Positions 56,654-64,000 of a stretch of 64,000 nucleotides of DNA are shown in pieces. Location: contig NZ_ML708621.1 in the NCBI RefSeq assembly GCF_008831305.1, forward strand, positions 1-64,000, read 5' to 3'. The notes beneath the pieces are model-generated. The model was not told the origin of the DNA, searched no databases, and worked only from the letters and a program-made list of their open reading frames with translations. The stretch comes from Kocuria coralli. GTDB taxonomy: Bacteria > Actinomycetota > Actinomycetes > Actinomycetales > Micrococcaceae. The first letter of the stretch is position 1, and the number at the start of each line of letters is the position of its first letter. The position numbers and the translations under genes were made by a program.

Positions 56654-58346
56654 ACCGGGGCGGAAGACACTGACGGAGAAGACACCGACGGAGGAGAACG
56701 ACACTTGGACGGGAGGAGGGGAGAGCAGGCGCAGGTACGGCTGGTTCGAGGCCCCGGCCGCACCGCCGGCGACCATGCGGCTGCGCTTCGATCCGCGCGC
56801 GACCCCGGCCGGGCTGCTGCGGCAGATCTGCCGGGCCAGTCTCCGGTGGGTCGGCGTGGGCGCCACGCTGACCGCCGTCGGCAAACTGGCCTCCACCTTC
56901 ATCCCCGTGGCCATCGGCGCGGTCGTGGACCGGGTCTTCGCTCCGGCGCTGGACGGTGCGCCCGCAGAGCAGGTCTGGGGTGCGCTCGCGATCATGCTGG
57001 CCGTCTTCGCGGGCCTGTACGTGATCATGATCTCGACCCTGCGCTTCGGCGGGCGGATCGGCTGGTACGGGGTGCAGCGCGCCCAGCACGAACTGAGCCA
57101 GCAGGTGATCTCGCGCACCCTGGCGGTCGGCAACGGCGGCCGGCTGCCCGGGGAGGTGCTCTCCAGGGTCACGGCCGATGTGTCCCGAGCCTGCCGGGTG
57201 CTGTTCGTGATGGTCTACCCGCCCGGCGAAGCGGTGGCGCTGCTCACCACCACGGTGATCCTCTGGTTCCTCCACCCGGCGCTGGGGATCACGGTGCTGG
57301 TGGGCGCGCCGGTCATGCTGGCCCTGCTGAACCTGATGAGCAAAGCGCTCGAACGCCGGTCCGCCGCCGAACTGGCGGCCCTGGGGGAAGTCGCGGGATC
57401 GGCCTCGGACACCCTCGAGGGAATGCGCACGCTGCGCGGGCTGCACGCGGAGCGCGCGGCGGCCGAACGATACGGCGCCGTCTCCCGTAAAACCCTGCGC
57501 ACCACCTTGGCGGCGCGGTCCACCGAGGCGCGGTTCGACGGCGTGGTCTCCGGCGTCAGCGCCCTGTTCGCCGCCCTGGTGGTGGCGGTGGCGGCCGTGC
57601 TGGGTCTTCGGGGGGAGGTCAGCGTTGGCGCGCTGGCGACCGTCGCCGGGCTGAGCGTGAGCGTGATCGGCCCGCTGGGCACCATCGTGGACGCGCTCGT
57701 CTCCTTCTGGGCCTCCGCGCGCGGGGCCGCGGGACGGATCCTCGATCTCTCCGCCGGCGGAGATCCGGACCGTCCCGACACTGCAGGCACCGCGGCTGGT
57801 GCCGGTGATGCGATCTCGAGCCGGGTGGACACCCTGGCGGCGCGTCTGGCCGCGTCCGGAACCGGGTTCTGCGTGGTCAAAGCGGGAACCGCGGGGCCGG
57901 AGGCCGCTGGTGCTCTGGTCCGCGGGCTGCAGGGGCAGCCCGGCGTCCTGGCCGCCCCGCGGGCACCGCAGATGCTGGCCGGTTCGGTGGCGGAGAACGT
58001 GCGCGCGGTGGGACAGCGCGACGTCGACCACGCCGAGGCGACGGGCGCCCTCCGAGCGGCCTGCCTGGAACCGGCGGAGCTGTCCGGTGGATACGACCAC
58101 GACACCGGCGAGTTCGGCTCCGCCCTGTCCGGGGGGCAGCGTCAGCGCGTCGCCCTCGCCCGCGCCCTGGCCGCGCGCCCGCCGACGCTGGTGCTGGTGG
58201 AACCGACGACCTCCGTGGACGCCGCCACCGAGCAGCAGATCGCCGTCAGAGTGGCCCGGCACCGGGCCGGCCTGGCCACCGTGGTGGTCACCGACTCGGC
58301 GGCGTTCGAAGCGGTGGCGGACGAGACCGTGGAGCTCGGATCGTGA
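56643..58346 (+). CDS. ABC exporter-fold half-transporter A with degenerate ATP site
   Basis: 567 residues: a six-helix exporter-type membrane domain (about 70-345), then a shortened nucleotide-binding domain. Walker A is lost (GTAGPE at 415-420, no Gly-Lys-Ser), the Walker B aspartate is valine (V519, E520), and the switch histidine is aspartate (D551). The signature LSGGQ (495-499) is perfect. This half can only contribute the signature side of a composite site. The start overlaps the SIP gene by 11 nt, and GTGA links it to half-transporter B. Context and partner suggest an IrtAB-like role in siderophore import; an exporter is the alternative. Confidence 0.85.
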   Translation: MSAEPGRKTLTEKTPTEENDTWTGGGESRRRYGWFEAPAAPPATMRLRFDPRATPAGLLRQICRASLRWVGVGATLTAVGKLASTFIPVAIGAVVDRVFAPALDGAPAEQVWGALAIMLAVFAGLYVIMISTLRFGGRIGWYGVQRAQHELSQQVISRTLAVGNGGRLPGEVLSRVTADVSRACRVLFVMVYPPGEAVALLTTTVILWFLHPALGITVLVGAPVMLALLNLMSKALERRSAAELAALGEVAGSASDTLEGMRTLRGLHAERAAAERYGAVSRKTLRTTLAARSTEARFDGVVSGVSALFAALVVAVAAVLGLRGEVSVGALATVAGLSVSVIGPLGTIVDALVSFWASARGAAGRILDLSAGGDPDRPDTAGTAAGAGDAISSRVDTLAARLAASGTGFCVVKAGTAGPEAAGALVRGLQGQPGVLAAPRAPQMLAGSVAENVRAVGQRDVDHAEATGALRAACLEPAELSGGYDHDTGEFGSALSGGQRQRVALARALAARPPTLVLVEPTTSVDAATEQQIAVRVARHRAGLATVVVTDSAAFEAVADETVELGS

Positions 58347-60133
58347 GCGCGCGGGAGGCCCCCGGAGCCGGCGCTGCGGCGCAGCTCACGCAGCGGCAGC
58401 CGCGCATCCTCCCGGTCGCGACGGGACGGCAGACGCTGGCCGAGCTATGGGCGGCCTTCAGGGGCCGCCGGGTCGCTCTGGCCGGGATTCTCCTGCTGTT
58501 CGCCCTCGGGGCCGTGATGGCGCTCGTGGTGCCGTTGCTCATCGGCGCGATCGTGGACCTGATCATCGCCGGCCGCGGTCAGGCGGTCTGGTGGATGATC
58601 GTCCTGCTGGGCAGCGCCGGCGTCGTCACGGGGGTGCTGGCCTGGCTCTCCGCGTGGGGCATGGCCCGACTGGTGGAACCGGTCCTGGCCGGGCTCCGCG
58701 AACGATTCGTGAGCCAGGTGCTCAGGCTGCCGCGGCAGCTCGTGGACTCCGTGGGCGGAGGAGACGTGCTCTCGAGGGCGACCGCGGACGTGACCGAGCT
58801 GTCCGAGAACGCGACCTCGATCCTGCCCCGGCTGACCTCGCTGGTCTTCACGCTCGTGGCCGTGGGTCTCGGGCTGGGGGCACTGGACTGGCGTTACCTG
58901 GCCGCAGCGCTGGTGGTGGCGCCGATGGTGGCGTGGACCATGCGCTGGTACCTGCGGACCGGACCGGTCACCTATGCGGCCGAGCGGCGTGCGCTGGCCG
59001 GCCGGGCCCGGCACGTGGTGGACACCTTCAGGGCCGAGCGGACGGTGCGGGCCTACCGGCTCGAGGACCGGCAGGTGGCCCAGGTGAGGGACGCCTCCTG
59101 GGTGCACGTGGGCTGGGCGATGCGGACCAGGATCGTGCAGAACGTGCTCATGGCCCGGGTGAGTTCGACCGAGCTGGCCGGCTTGCTGGTGGTGCTGGTC
59201 GTGGCGACCTGGATCGCGCTGACCACGGATACCACCGCCGGCGCGCTGACCGCCGGAGTGCTGCTGTTCCTGCGGATCATGGACCCGGTCGCCGAGATGC
59301 TGTTCATCGCCGACGACCTGCAGTCCGCGGCTTCCGCCCTGGGCCGAGTGGTCGGGGTGACCCGCCTGGGTTCCGCCGGGAACCCCGAACGAGCTGTTGC
59401 CGCCGGCGGACCCGGGGAACGCGGCGCTACGAGCGCACTGGTCAGCCTGCGCGGGGTCCGCTTCGCCTACGACGACGGCCCCGAGGTCCTGCACGGGATC
59501 GACCTTGACCTGCACCCCGGGGAGCACGTGGCGCTGGTGGGCTCCACGGGGTCGGGGAAGTCGACCCTGGCGGCGATCGTCTCCGGCTTGCTCGGCGCGG
59601 ACTCCGGCCGGCGGTCGGCGACGGTTCCGGACGAGGCGATCGGGACCGTCACCCAGGAGGACCACGTATTCGCCGCGACCCTGCGGGAGAACCTCACCCT
59701 GGCGGCACCGGATGCCGGTGACGACCACCTGCTGGCCGTCATCGACCGGCTCGGCGCCGGTGCCCTGCTGGCCGACTGCCCGGAAGGGCTGGACACCGTC
59801 CTGGGACGGCAGGGGCACACCCTGGACCCGGCGGCCTCCCAGCAGCTGGCCCTGGTCCGCCTGGCCCTGGCCGGGCCTCAGCTGGCGGTGCTGGACGAGG
59901 CCACCGCCGAGGCGGGCAGCGTGGACGCCCGCAGGCTGGAGCAGACCGCCGCCGCAGCAGTGCGCGGACGGGCCGCCCTGGTGGTCGCGCACCGCCTGAG
60001 CCAGGCCGCCGCGTGCGACTGCATCCTCGTGCTGGAAGGCGGGACCGTGGTCGAGCGGGGCAGCCATCACGAGCTGGTGTCGGCCGGAGGCAGATACGCC
60101 CAGCTGTGGCGGGTGTGGTCCCGCGGCGAGTGA
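58343..60133 (+). CDS. ABC exporter-fold half-transporter B, catalytic half
   Basis: 596 residues: a six-helix membrane domain (about 40-330) and a nucleotide-binding domain with intact Walker A GSTGSGKST (400-408), Walker B aspartate and glutamate D518-E519, and switch histidine H550. The signature is DPAAS (495-499) instead of LSGGQ. With half-transporter A it would form a heterodimer having exactly one consensus ATP site. Last gene of the iron operon. Confidence 0.87.
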   Translation: MSAREAPGAGAAAQLTQRQPRILPVATGRQTLAELWAAFRGRRVALAGILLLFALGAVMALVVPLLIGAIVDLIIAGRGQAVWWMIVLLGSAGVVTGVLAWLSAWGMARLVEPVLAGLRERFVSQVLRLPRQLVDSVGGGDVLSRATADVTELSENATSILPRLTSLVFTLVAVGLGLGALDWRYLAAALVVAPMVAWTMRWYLRTGPVTYAAERRALAGRARHVVDTFRAERTVRAYRLEDRQVAQVRDASWVHVGWAMRTRIVQNVLMARVSSTELAGLLVVLVVATWIALTTDTTAGALTAGVLLFLRIMDPVAEMLFIADDLQSAASALGRVVGVTRLGSAGNPERAVAAGGPGERGATSALVSLRGVRFAYDDGPEVLHGIDLDLHPGEHVALVGSTGSGKSTLAAIVSGLLGADSGRRSATVPDEAIGTVTQEDHVFAATLRENLTLAAPDAGDDHLLAVIDRLGAGALLADCPEGLDTVLGRQGHTLDPAASQQLALVRLALAGPQLAVLDEATAEAGSVDARRLEQTAAAAVRGRAALVVAHRLSQAAACDCILVLEGGTVVERGSHHELVSAGGRYAQLWRVWSRGE

Positions 60134-60176
60134 TGCGCCTCCGGAGGCGCAGCGCCCCGACCTCGAGCCCCCGTGT

Positions 60177-60194
60177 TATCTGGATTTCAAGATA
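60177..60194. promoter_or_regulatory. HipB operator 1
   Basis: TATCT-N8-AGATA. It lies in the left arm (60171-60195) of a perfect 25-bp inverted repeat with a 7-nt loop. Confidence 0.8.
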
Positions 60195-60203
60195 GACTCG
60201 CAC

Positions 60204-60221
60204 TATCTTGAAATCCAGATA
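60204..60221. promoter_or_regulatory. HipB operator 2
   Basis: TATCT-N8-AGATA in the right arm (60203-60227) of the same inverted repeat, centred 27 bp from operator 1. Confidence 0.8.
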
Positions 60222-60230
60222 ACACGGATA

Positions 60231-60248
60231 TATCCGGGAATCCCGATA
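60231..60248. promoter_or_regulatory. HipB operator 3
   Basis: TATCC-N8-CGATA, one base from the E. coli HipB site TATCC-N8-GGATA, again centred 27 bp downstream. It ends 17 nt before hipB, overlapping the expected transcript start. Confidence 0.75.
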
Positions 60249-60265
60249 CACCAGGAGGCCGGTCG

Positions 60266-60508
60266 ATGAAACGCACGGCACGACTACGCACACCCGCGGA
60301 CTTCGGACTCGCCATCCAGCAGTCGCGGCTGGCCCACGGCATGTCGCAGAGCGAGCTGGCCGAGGAGATCGGCATCAGCCAGAGCGCGGTCAGCGAGATC
60401 GAGAGCGGCAAGTCGACGATCCATCTGAGGCGCCTGCTCGCCATGGCCGGGGCGACCGGCCTCGAGCTCACCGCGACCTGGAGGGAGGACGATGAGACTG
60501 GCGGTTGA
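60266..60508 (+). CDS. hipB: HipB-like antitoxin, XRE family
   Basis: An 80-residue DNA-binding antitoxin. The helix-turn-helix spans residues 12-65 (GMSQSELAEEIGISQSAVSE), followed by TIHLRRLLAMAGATGLELTATW, a beta-strand end typical of HipB. AGGAGG precedes the ATG. It overlaps hipA by 17 nt. It should bind HipA and repress the operon through the three upstream sites. Confidence 0.9.
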   Translation: MKRTARLRTPADFGLAIQQSRLAHGMSQSELAEEIGISQSAVSEIESGKSTIHLRRLLAMAGATGLELTATWREDDETGG

Positions 60509-61715
60509 GCTCTACGACAGGTTCATCGGAACGATCGAGGGCGGGGCGAGAGACTACGACTTCGTCCCGGCCGAAGAGGGCATCGAGCACTTCGGCACGA
60601 ACAGTCCCGTACTGTCGGTGGCCATCCCGCTGACCCCCGCTCAACGCCGCCATCATGCGGCCCGGCGTAGAAACTGGTTCAGCGAGCTCCTGCCCGAGGG
60701 TGACCAGTACGACTACATGCTCGCGCAGAGCAGGCTCCGCAAGGGCGATACTCCGGCCTTCCTCGCTCGGTACGGCCGGGACGTGGCCGGGGCGTTGCAG
60801 ATCTGGGACCTCGAGGACCCCACCGAGCCCAGGACACCGGAGCTCAAACCGGTAACCGATTCCCAGGTCCGCCGACTGCTCGAGGACCCGATCGGCTCCC
60901 CGCTCGGAAACGATGCCGCCACGGGCAAGTCCTCGCTCGGAGGCGTCCAGCCGAAGGTCGTCCTGGTGGAGACCGGGCAGGGCTGGGCGCAGGCGCTCGG
61001 CGGCCATCCCACCACGCACATTCTCAAACCGCAGCTCGGCGGGATGGGAGGATCCGTCATCTTCGACGAGGAGTTCGGCTCTCGCGTGGCTCGTCGGATC
61101 AGGCTGGCGGAGTTCGGCACCTCGATCCAGGAGTTCGACGGCCTGCCTGCACTCGTCATCGAACGATACGACCGAAGGGACGGCGTACGAGTCCACCAGG
61201 AGGACTTCAATCAGGCTCTCGGCGCCGAGGGCAACGAGAAGTATCAGGAGCTCGGCGGCGTCGTGAGCCTGGGGCGGGTGGCCGAGACCTTGAGACGCCA
61301 CACCCCGGAGCCCGACCTGCATCGGCTCGCCAGGATGACGGTTCTGGCAGTCGCGGTCGGGAATCTCGACATGCACACCAAGAACCTGGGGCTCCTCCAC
61401 TCTCCCGATGGGGAGGTCCGGCTGGCTCCTGCCTACGATGTCGTGCCTCAGGCGCACCTGAGCAAGGATGGGAGACTCGCCCTGTCGGTGAACAGGAAAT
61501 ACCGCCATCTGGAGATCACGCGTGAAGATCTCGAAGCGGAGTTCTCGGCATGGCGCCTGCGCCGGGGGAGGGCCGTGATCGACGAGACCCTCGAGGAGCT
61601 CGCGGACGTGATCCGGGACGAGACCCCGCTCCAGGGCGCCTTCCCGCAGCTCCATGAGCGGATCTCGGGTTTCATCGACCATCTGCGCTCCGGGCGCAGC
61701 GTTGGAGGGCAGTAG
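60492..61715 (+). CDS. hipA: HipA-like serine/threonine kinase toxin
   Basis: HipA kinases phosphorylate and inactivate a translation target (glutamyl-tRNA synthetase in E. coli), causing growth arrest. The 407-residue protein has the N-terminal domain (residues 1-110, with NWFSELLPEGD) and the phosphate loop SLGGVQPKVVL near residue 148. The catalytic loop is GNLDMHTKN at 290-298 (D293), and the metal motif PAYD at 313-316 (D316). All key residues are present, so it looks active. It lies directly after the antitoxin, and a REP-like hairpin follows its stop by 27 nt. Confidence 0.92.
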   Translation: MRLAVELYDRFIGTIEGGARDYDFVPAEEGIEHFGTNSPVLSVAIPLTPAQRRHHAARRRNWFSELLPEGDQYDYMLAQSRLRKGDTPAFLARYGRDVAGALQIWDLEDPTEPRTPELKPVTDSQVRRLLEDPIGSPLGNDAATGKSSLGGVQPKVVLVETGQGWAQALGGHPTTHILKPQLGGMGGSVIFDEEFGSRVARRIRLAEFGTSIQEFDGLPALVIERYDRRDGVRVHQEDFNQALGAEGNEKYQELGGVVSLGRVAETLRRHTPEPDLHRLARMTVLAVAVGNLDMHTKNLGLLHSPDGEVRLAPAYDVVPQAHLSKDGRLALSVNRKYRHLEITREDLEAEFSAWRLRRGRAVIDETLEELADVIRDETPLQGAFPQLHERISGFIDHLRSGRSVGGQ

Positions 61716-61742
61716 CGCCGTTCGGGCCGCTTCGTCGTCGTT

Positions 61743-61791
61743 GACGTGCTGATGACCGTCAGACCCCGTCGGGAACGGTCATCAGCACGTC
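61743..61791. repeat. REP-like palindromic element, copy B
   Basis: Perfect 17-bp stem (61743-61759 with 61775-61791) and a 15-nt loop, between the convergent hipA and amidase genes. Same design as 49497-49545 with paired changes in the stem. Confidence 0.75.
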
Positions 61792-61818
61792 GACGGTGCG
61801 CCGGCTGTCCGTGCGGCG

Positions 61819-63327
61819 TCAGGCGGCGACCAGCGGCCAGGGCTGGATCGCCTCGATCGCGGCACCCGCGCGGAACACGCTCTCCTCGGCGTAGGGATGC
61901 CCGACGATCTGCAGGCCCACCGGCAGCCCGTTGCCGGCGAACCCCACGGGTACCGACAGCACGGGGCAGCGGTTGCTCACGTTGAACGGCACGGTCATAT
62001 GCCCCTGCCAGTAGTGCTCGAGACGGACCGGACCACCGGCGGGGCCGGTCGCCTCGAGACCGTCGAGGTAGTCGCCGTCGGCGCGCAGGCCGTCGACGGC
62101 GTTGACAGGCGCCAGTAGCGCGTCGTACCCCGCCATCGCGGCGGCGAGATCGGCCTGGAGCCGTGCCTCGCCCGCAAGCGTGTCGACGAGGCTCATGCTC
62201 CGGCCCGCGGTCGAGGCGTCATCGATGAAGCGCTGCGTGTAGGCGGCGACCTCGGTCATATCCTCGGTCAGCTGCCTCATCGCCGGGGCGAGGATGTGGC
62301 CGAAGTGCCCCATCGTCAGATCGCGGACCGCGGCGGAGGTCCAGGGCAGCTCGAACTCCTCGACGACCGCGCCGGCCGCGACGAGCCGTGCCGTGGTCTC
62401 GCGCACCGCGCGCTCGACGTCGGGATGCACCGGGTAGTCCCCGAGCCGCACCGCCAGCGCGATACGTCTGCCGACCAGCCACTGCGCAGCGTCCCCGTAC
62501 TCGGTCGGAAGGGGGCCGTGACCGGGAACGGTGCCGTGATCCACGGGGTGGATGCCCGAGAGCACGTTGGTGAGCAGGGCGGTGTCGGCCACACTGCGGG
62601 CCATGGGTCCATCGCCGCGGTACCAGTCGGCCGAGAGGGGCGGCAGCCCGGGGATGCGCCCGTATGGCGCCTTGTAGCCGACGACGCCGCAGAAGGCGGC
62701 CGGGATGCGGGTGGATCCGGCGATGTCCGAGGCCGTCGCCAGCGGGGTGAAGCCCGCTGCGAGCGCGGCTCCGGCTCCGCCGGACGAACCGCCCGGTGAG
62801 AGCTCGCGGTTCCACGGGTTGCGCGTCACGCCCCACAGCTTCGAGTGGGTGACCGTGGCGCAGCTGAACTCGGGGGAGGCCGTGCGGGCGTGCACGATCC
62901 CGCCCGCGGCCCGGATGCGCTCGATGACCGGGTGGTCGGCCGGGGCACGGTCATCGCGCAGCTCGAAGAATCCCTGGCTCAAGGTCTCGCCGGCGATGCC
63001 GTGCTTCTCCTTGGTCGCGACGGGCAGCCCCAGCAGGGCGCTGCTGCCCCGGCCGAGGGTCTCGTCGTACTCGCCGCGCGCGTAGCGCCGTTCGGCGTCG
63101 AGCGCCTCCGCACGGCTGCCCTCGAGGACCTGCACGACGGCGTTCACCGCGTTCGCGGAGCCCTCGCCGTCCATGGCGCGGCCGCCGAGAGCGGCTCCGT
63201 CGTCGGCGTGGATGCGATCCAGCAGGGCGTCGAGGACCTCGACGGGGGATAGTTCACGCGCGCGGAAGCTCCGCAGCGTCTCGACCGCGCCGAGGGCGTG
63301 GATCCCGTGGTTCACCACCGATGTCAC
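61819..63327 (-). CDS. Amidase-signature family hydrolase
   Basis: The 502-residue enzyme of the amidase signature family hydrolyses a C-N amide bond; substrate unknown. The catalytic triad is visible: lysine in GLPVATKEKHG (near residue 102), cis-serine in SPGGSSGGAGAA and nucleophile serine in ATASDIAGSTRIPAAF. The GTG start overlaps the stop of the upstream M20 gene by 4 nt, so the two act together, perhaps in ureide, carbamoyl-amino-acid or pyrimidine breakdown (inference). The C-terminal PVLSVPVGFAGNGLPVGLQI is standard. Confidence 0.88.
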   Translation of the reverse strand: MTSVVNHGIHALGAVETLRSFRARELSPVEVLDALLDRIHADDGAALGGRAMDGEGSANAVNAVVQVLEGSRAEALDAERRYARGEYDETLGRGSSALLGLPVATKEKHGIAGETLSQGFFELRDDRAPADHPVIERIRAAGGIVHARTASPEFSCATVTHSKLWGVTRNPWNRELSPGGSSGGAGAALAAGFTPLATASDIAGSTRIPAAFCGVVGYKAPYGRIPGLPPLSADWYRGDGPMARSVADTALLTNVLSGIHPVDHGTVPGHGPLPTEYGDAAQWLVGRRIALAVRLGDYPVHPDVERAVRETTARLVAAGAVVEEFELPWTSAAVRDLTMGHFGHILAPAMRQLTEDMTEVAAYTQRFIDDASTAGRSMSLVDTLAGEARLQADLAAAMAGYDALLAPVNAVDGLRADGDYLDGLEATGPAGGPVRLEHYWQGHMTVPFNVSNRCPVLSVPVGFAGNGLPVGLQIVGHPYAEESVFRAGAAIEAIQPWPLVAA

Positions 63328-64000
63328 CCCTGTCCTTCCGCCGGTGCGGAGCCCGGGTACTCGACGCCGTCGAGCGCTCCCGTCAGGAGCTCGGCGAGCA
63401 CGGCGGTGAGGGCGTGCACCCCGTTGACCATGTCCCCGTCCTCCGTGAACTCCCTCTCGCAGTGCGATACCCCGTCGACCGACGGTATGAACATCATCAC
63501 CGACGGAGTGATCGTGTTCATGGCCACCGAGTCGTGCCCGGCCATGGTCTGCATGCGCCGCACGCTCAGCCCCAGCTCGGCGGCGACGCGCTCCTGCAGC
63601 GCCACGCCGGCCTCCGGGTAGTAGCGGTTGGGCCGGATGTCGAAGTCGCGTGCGACGATCTCGAGGCGTTCCGCCTCGGCCGCCCGCTGGAAGCGCTCCA
63701 TGAGGCGGTCGCGCGCCTGCTGCACGATGACGGGGTCGTTCGCGCGCAGATCGGCGACCAGGTGGACCCGGCTGTTGACCACGATCGGGGAGTTGGGCTC
63801 GACCGTCATCTGCCCGACCGAGGACACCAGGGTGCCGTCGGGGAACTCGCTGCAGATATCGCGGACCAGCATGATCACCTGCGCTGCGCCGACGAGCGCG
63901 TCGCGGCGGTCGGCCATGGCCGTGGCTCCCGTGTGCGACTGCTCGCCAAGCACCTCGATATCGAGCTTCTGCGTGTACCAGCTCGAATCGACGGCTCCCA
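63324..64000 (-). CDS. M20-family carbamoylase / allantoate amidohydrolase-type enzyme (5' end outside window)
   Basis: A partial gene that continues past the right edge. The visible C-terminal 225 residues contain LGEQSHTGATAMADRRDAL, the diagnostic segment of Zn-dependent N-carbamoyl-amino-acid hydrolases and allantoate amidohydrolases. VNSRVHLVADLRANDP and MAGHDSVAMNTITPSVMMF, with metal-site histidines, follow. Frames before the GTG at 63953 stay open (SSWYTQKLDIE), so that codon is not the start. Coupled to the amidase. If it is allantoate-specific it would extend the urate pathway encoded at 38356-42644. Confidence 0.85.
   Translation of the reverse strand, partial: GAVDSSWYTQKLDIEVLGEQSHTGATAMADRRDALVGAAQVIMLVRDICSEFPDGTLVSSVGQMTVEPNSPIVVNSRVHLVADLRANDPVIVQQARDRLMERFQRAAEAERLEIVARDFDIRPNRYYPEAGVALQERVAAELGLSVRRMQTMAGHDSVAMNTITPSVMMFIPSVDGVSHCEREFTEDGDMVNGVHALTAVLAELLTGALDGVEYPGSAPAEGQG

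Noticed and set aside
54503-57172. Minus-strand frame of nearly 900 codons over the SIP fusion and half-transporter A.
   Set aside because: Antisense of two recognisable genes; no start signal and low-complexity product.

Overview
The window is high-GC actinobacterial DNA. The best-supported placement is the order Micrococcales, probably near Micrococcaceae; the genus cannot be fixed from the sequence. The evidence is the neighbourhood tsaB-rimI-tsaD / groES-groEL / guaB-guaB3 / guaA, the fmdB-5FCL // galU-rimJ-membrane protein block also found around Rv0991c-Rv0996 of Mycobacterium tuberculosis, IdeR/DtxR-type iron boxes, CIRCE elements, and many start codons placed 6-7 nt behind a TANNNT -10 hexamer (leaderless transcripts). 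I see no rRNA, tRNA, CRISPR array, insertion sequence or prophage.

Layout. 1-1150: a secreted SurE-type nucleotidase gene cut by an in-frame stop. 1284-7785: tRNA t6A modification genes (tsaB, rimI, tsaD), a glutamate-cysteine ligase-like enzyme, a GH3 lipoprotein and a THUMP-like methyltransferase. 7841-11743: siderophore ABC importer 1 (binding protein, two permeases, ATPase) behind an iron box. 11916-14076: groES-groEL under two tandem CIRCE operators. 14234-22521: an OafA/SGNH acyltransferase, then guaB, guaB3, a SURF1 protein, a DUF3817 protein and guaA. 22678-27107: a 1379-residue SF1 helicase-nuclease fusion with worn ATPase motifs, plus a small coupled protein. 27076-35902: a SAF-domain protein, an FmdB/Ruc-like zinc-ribbon protein, 5-FCL, galU, rimJ, a GLPR-like membrane protein, a CYTH-CHAD protein, an SRPBCC-epimerase fusion and an RpiB-like isomerase. 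35936-38195: a CopB copper ATPase behind a large CsoR-like palindrome. 38356-42644: urate uptake and breakdown (permease, uricase, HIU hydrolase, OHCU decarboxylase) with an XRE-cupin regulator and paired operators.

42726-60133 is an iron-uptake island. Siderophore importer 2 runs leftward from an iron box at 48480, but its first permease has a nonsense codon and its siderophore-interacting protein (SIP) a frameshift. Two convergent AraC regulators follow. Importer 3 is a seven-gene operon running rightward from another iron box: binding protein, two permeases, ATPase, a SIP fused to an O-methyltransferase-like domain, and two exporter-fold ABC half-transporters. The half-transporters have decayed in complementary ways, leaving one consensus ATP site shared between them. 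The arrangement resembles mycobacterial IrtAB, in which a SIP domain is attached to such a heterodimer.

60171-61715 is a hipBA toxin-antitoxin operon with three TATC-N10-GATA operators exactly 27 bp apart. 61819-64000 holds an amidase and a truncated M20 carbamoylase/allantoate-amidohydrolase-type gene. A 49-nt palindromic element with compensatory stem changes occurs twice (49497 and 61743).

Three genes are disrupted (50-1150, 44619-45683, 45680-47439). Two lie in one siderophore operon, so either that operon is decaying or the assembly has local errors.
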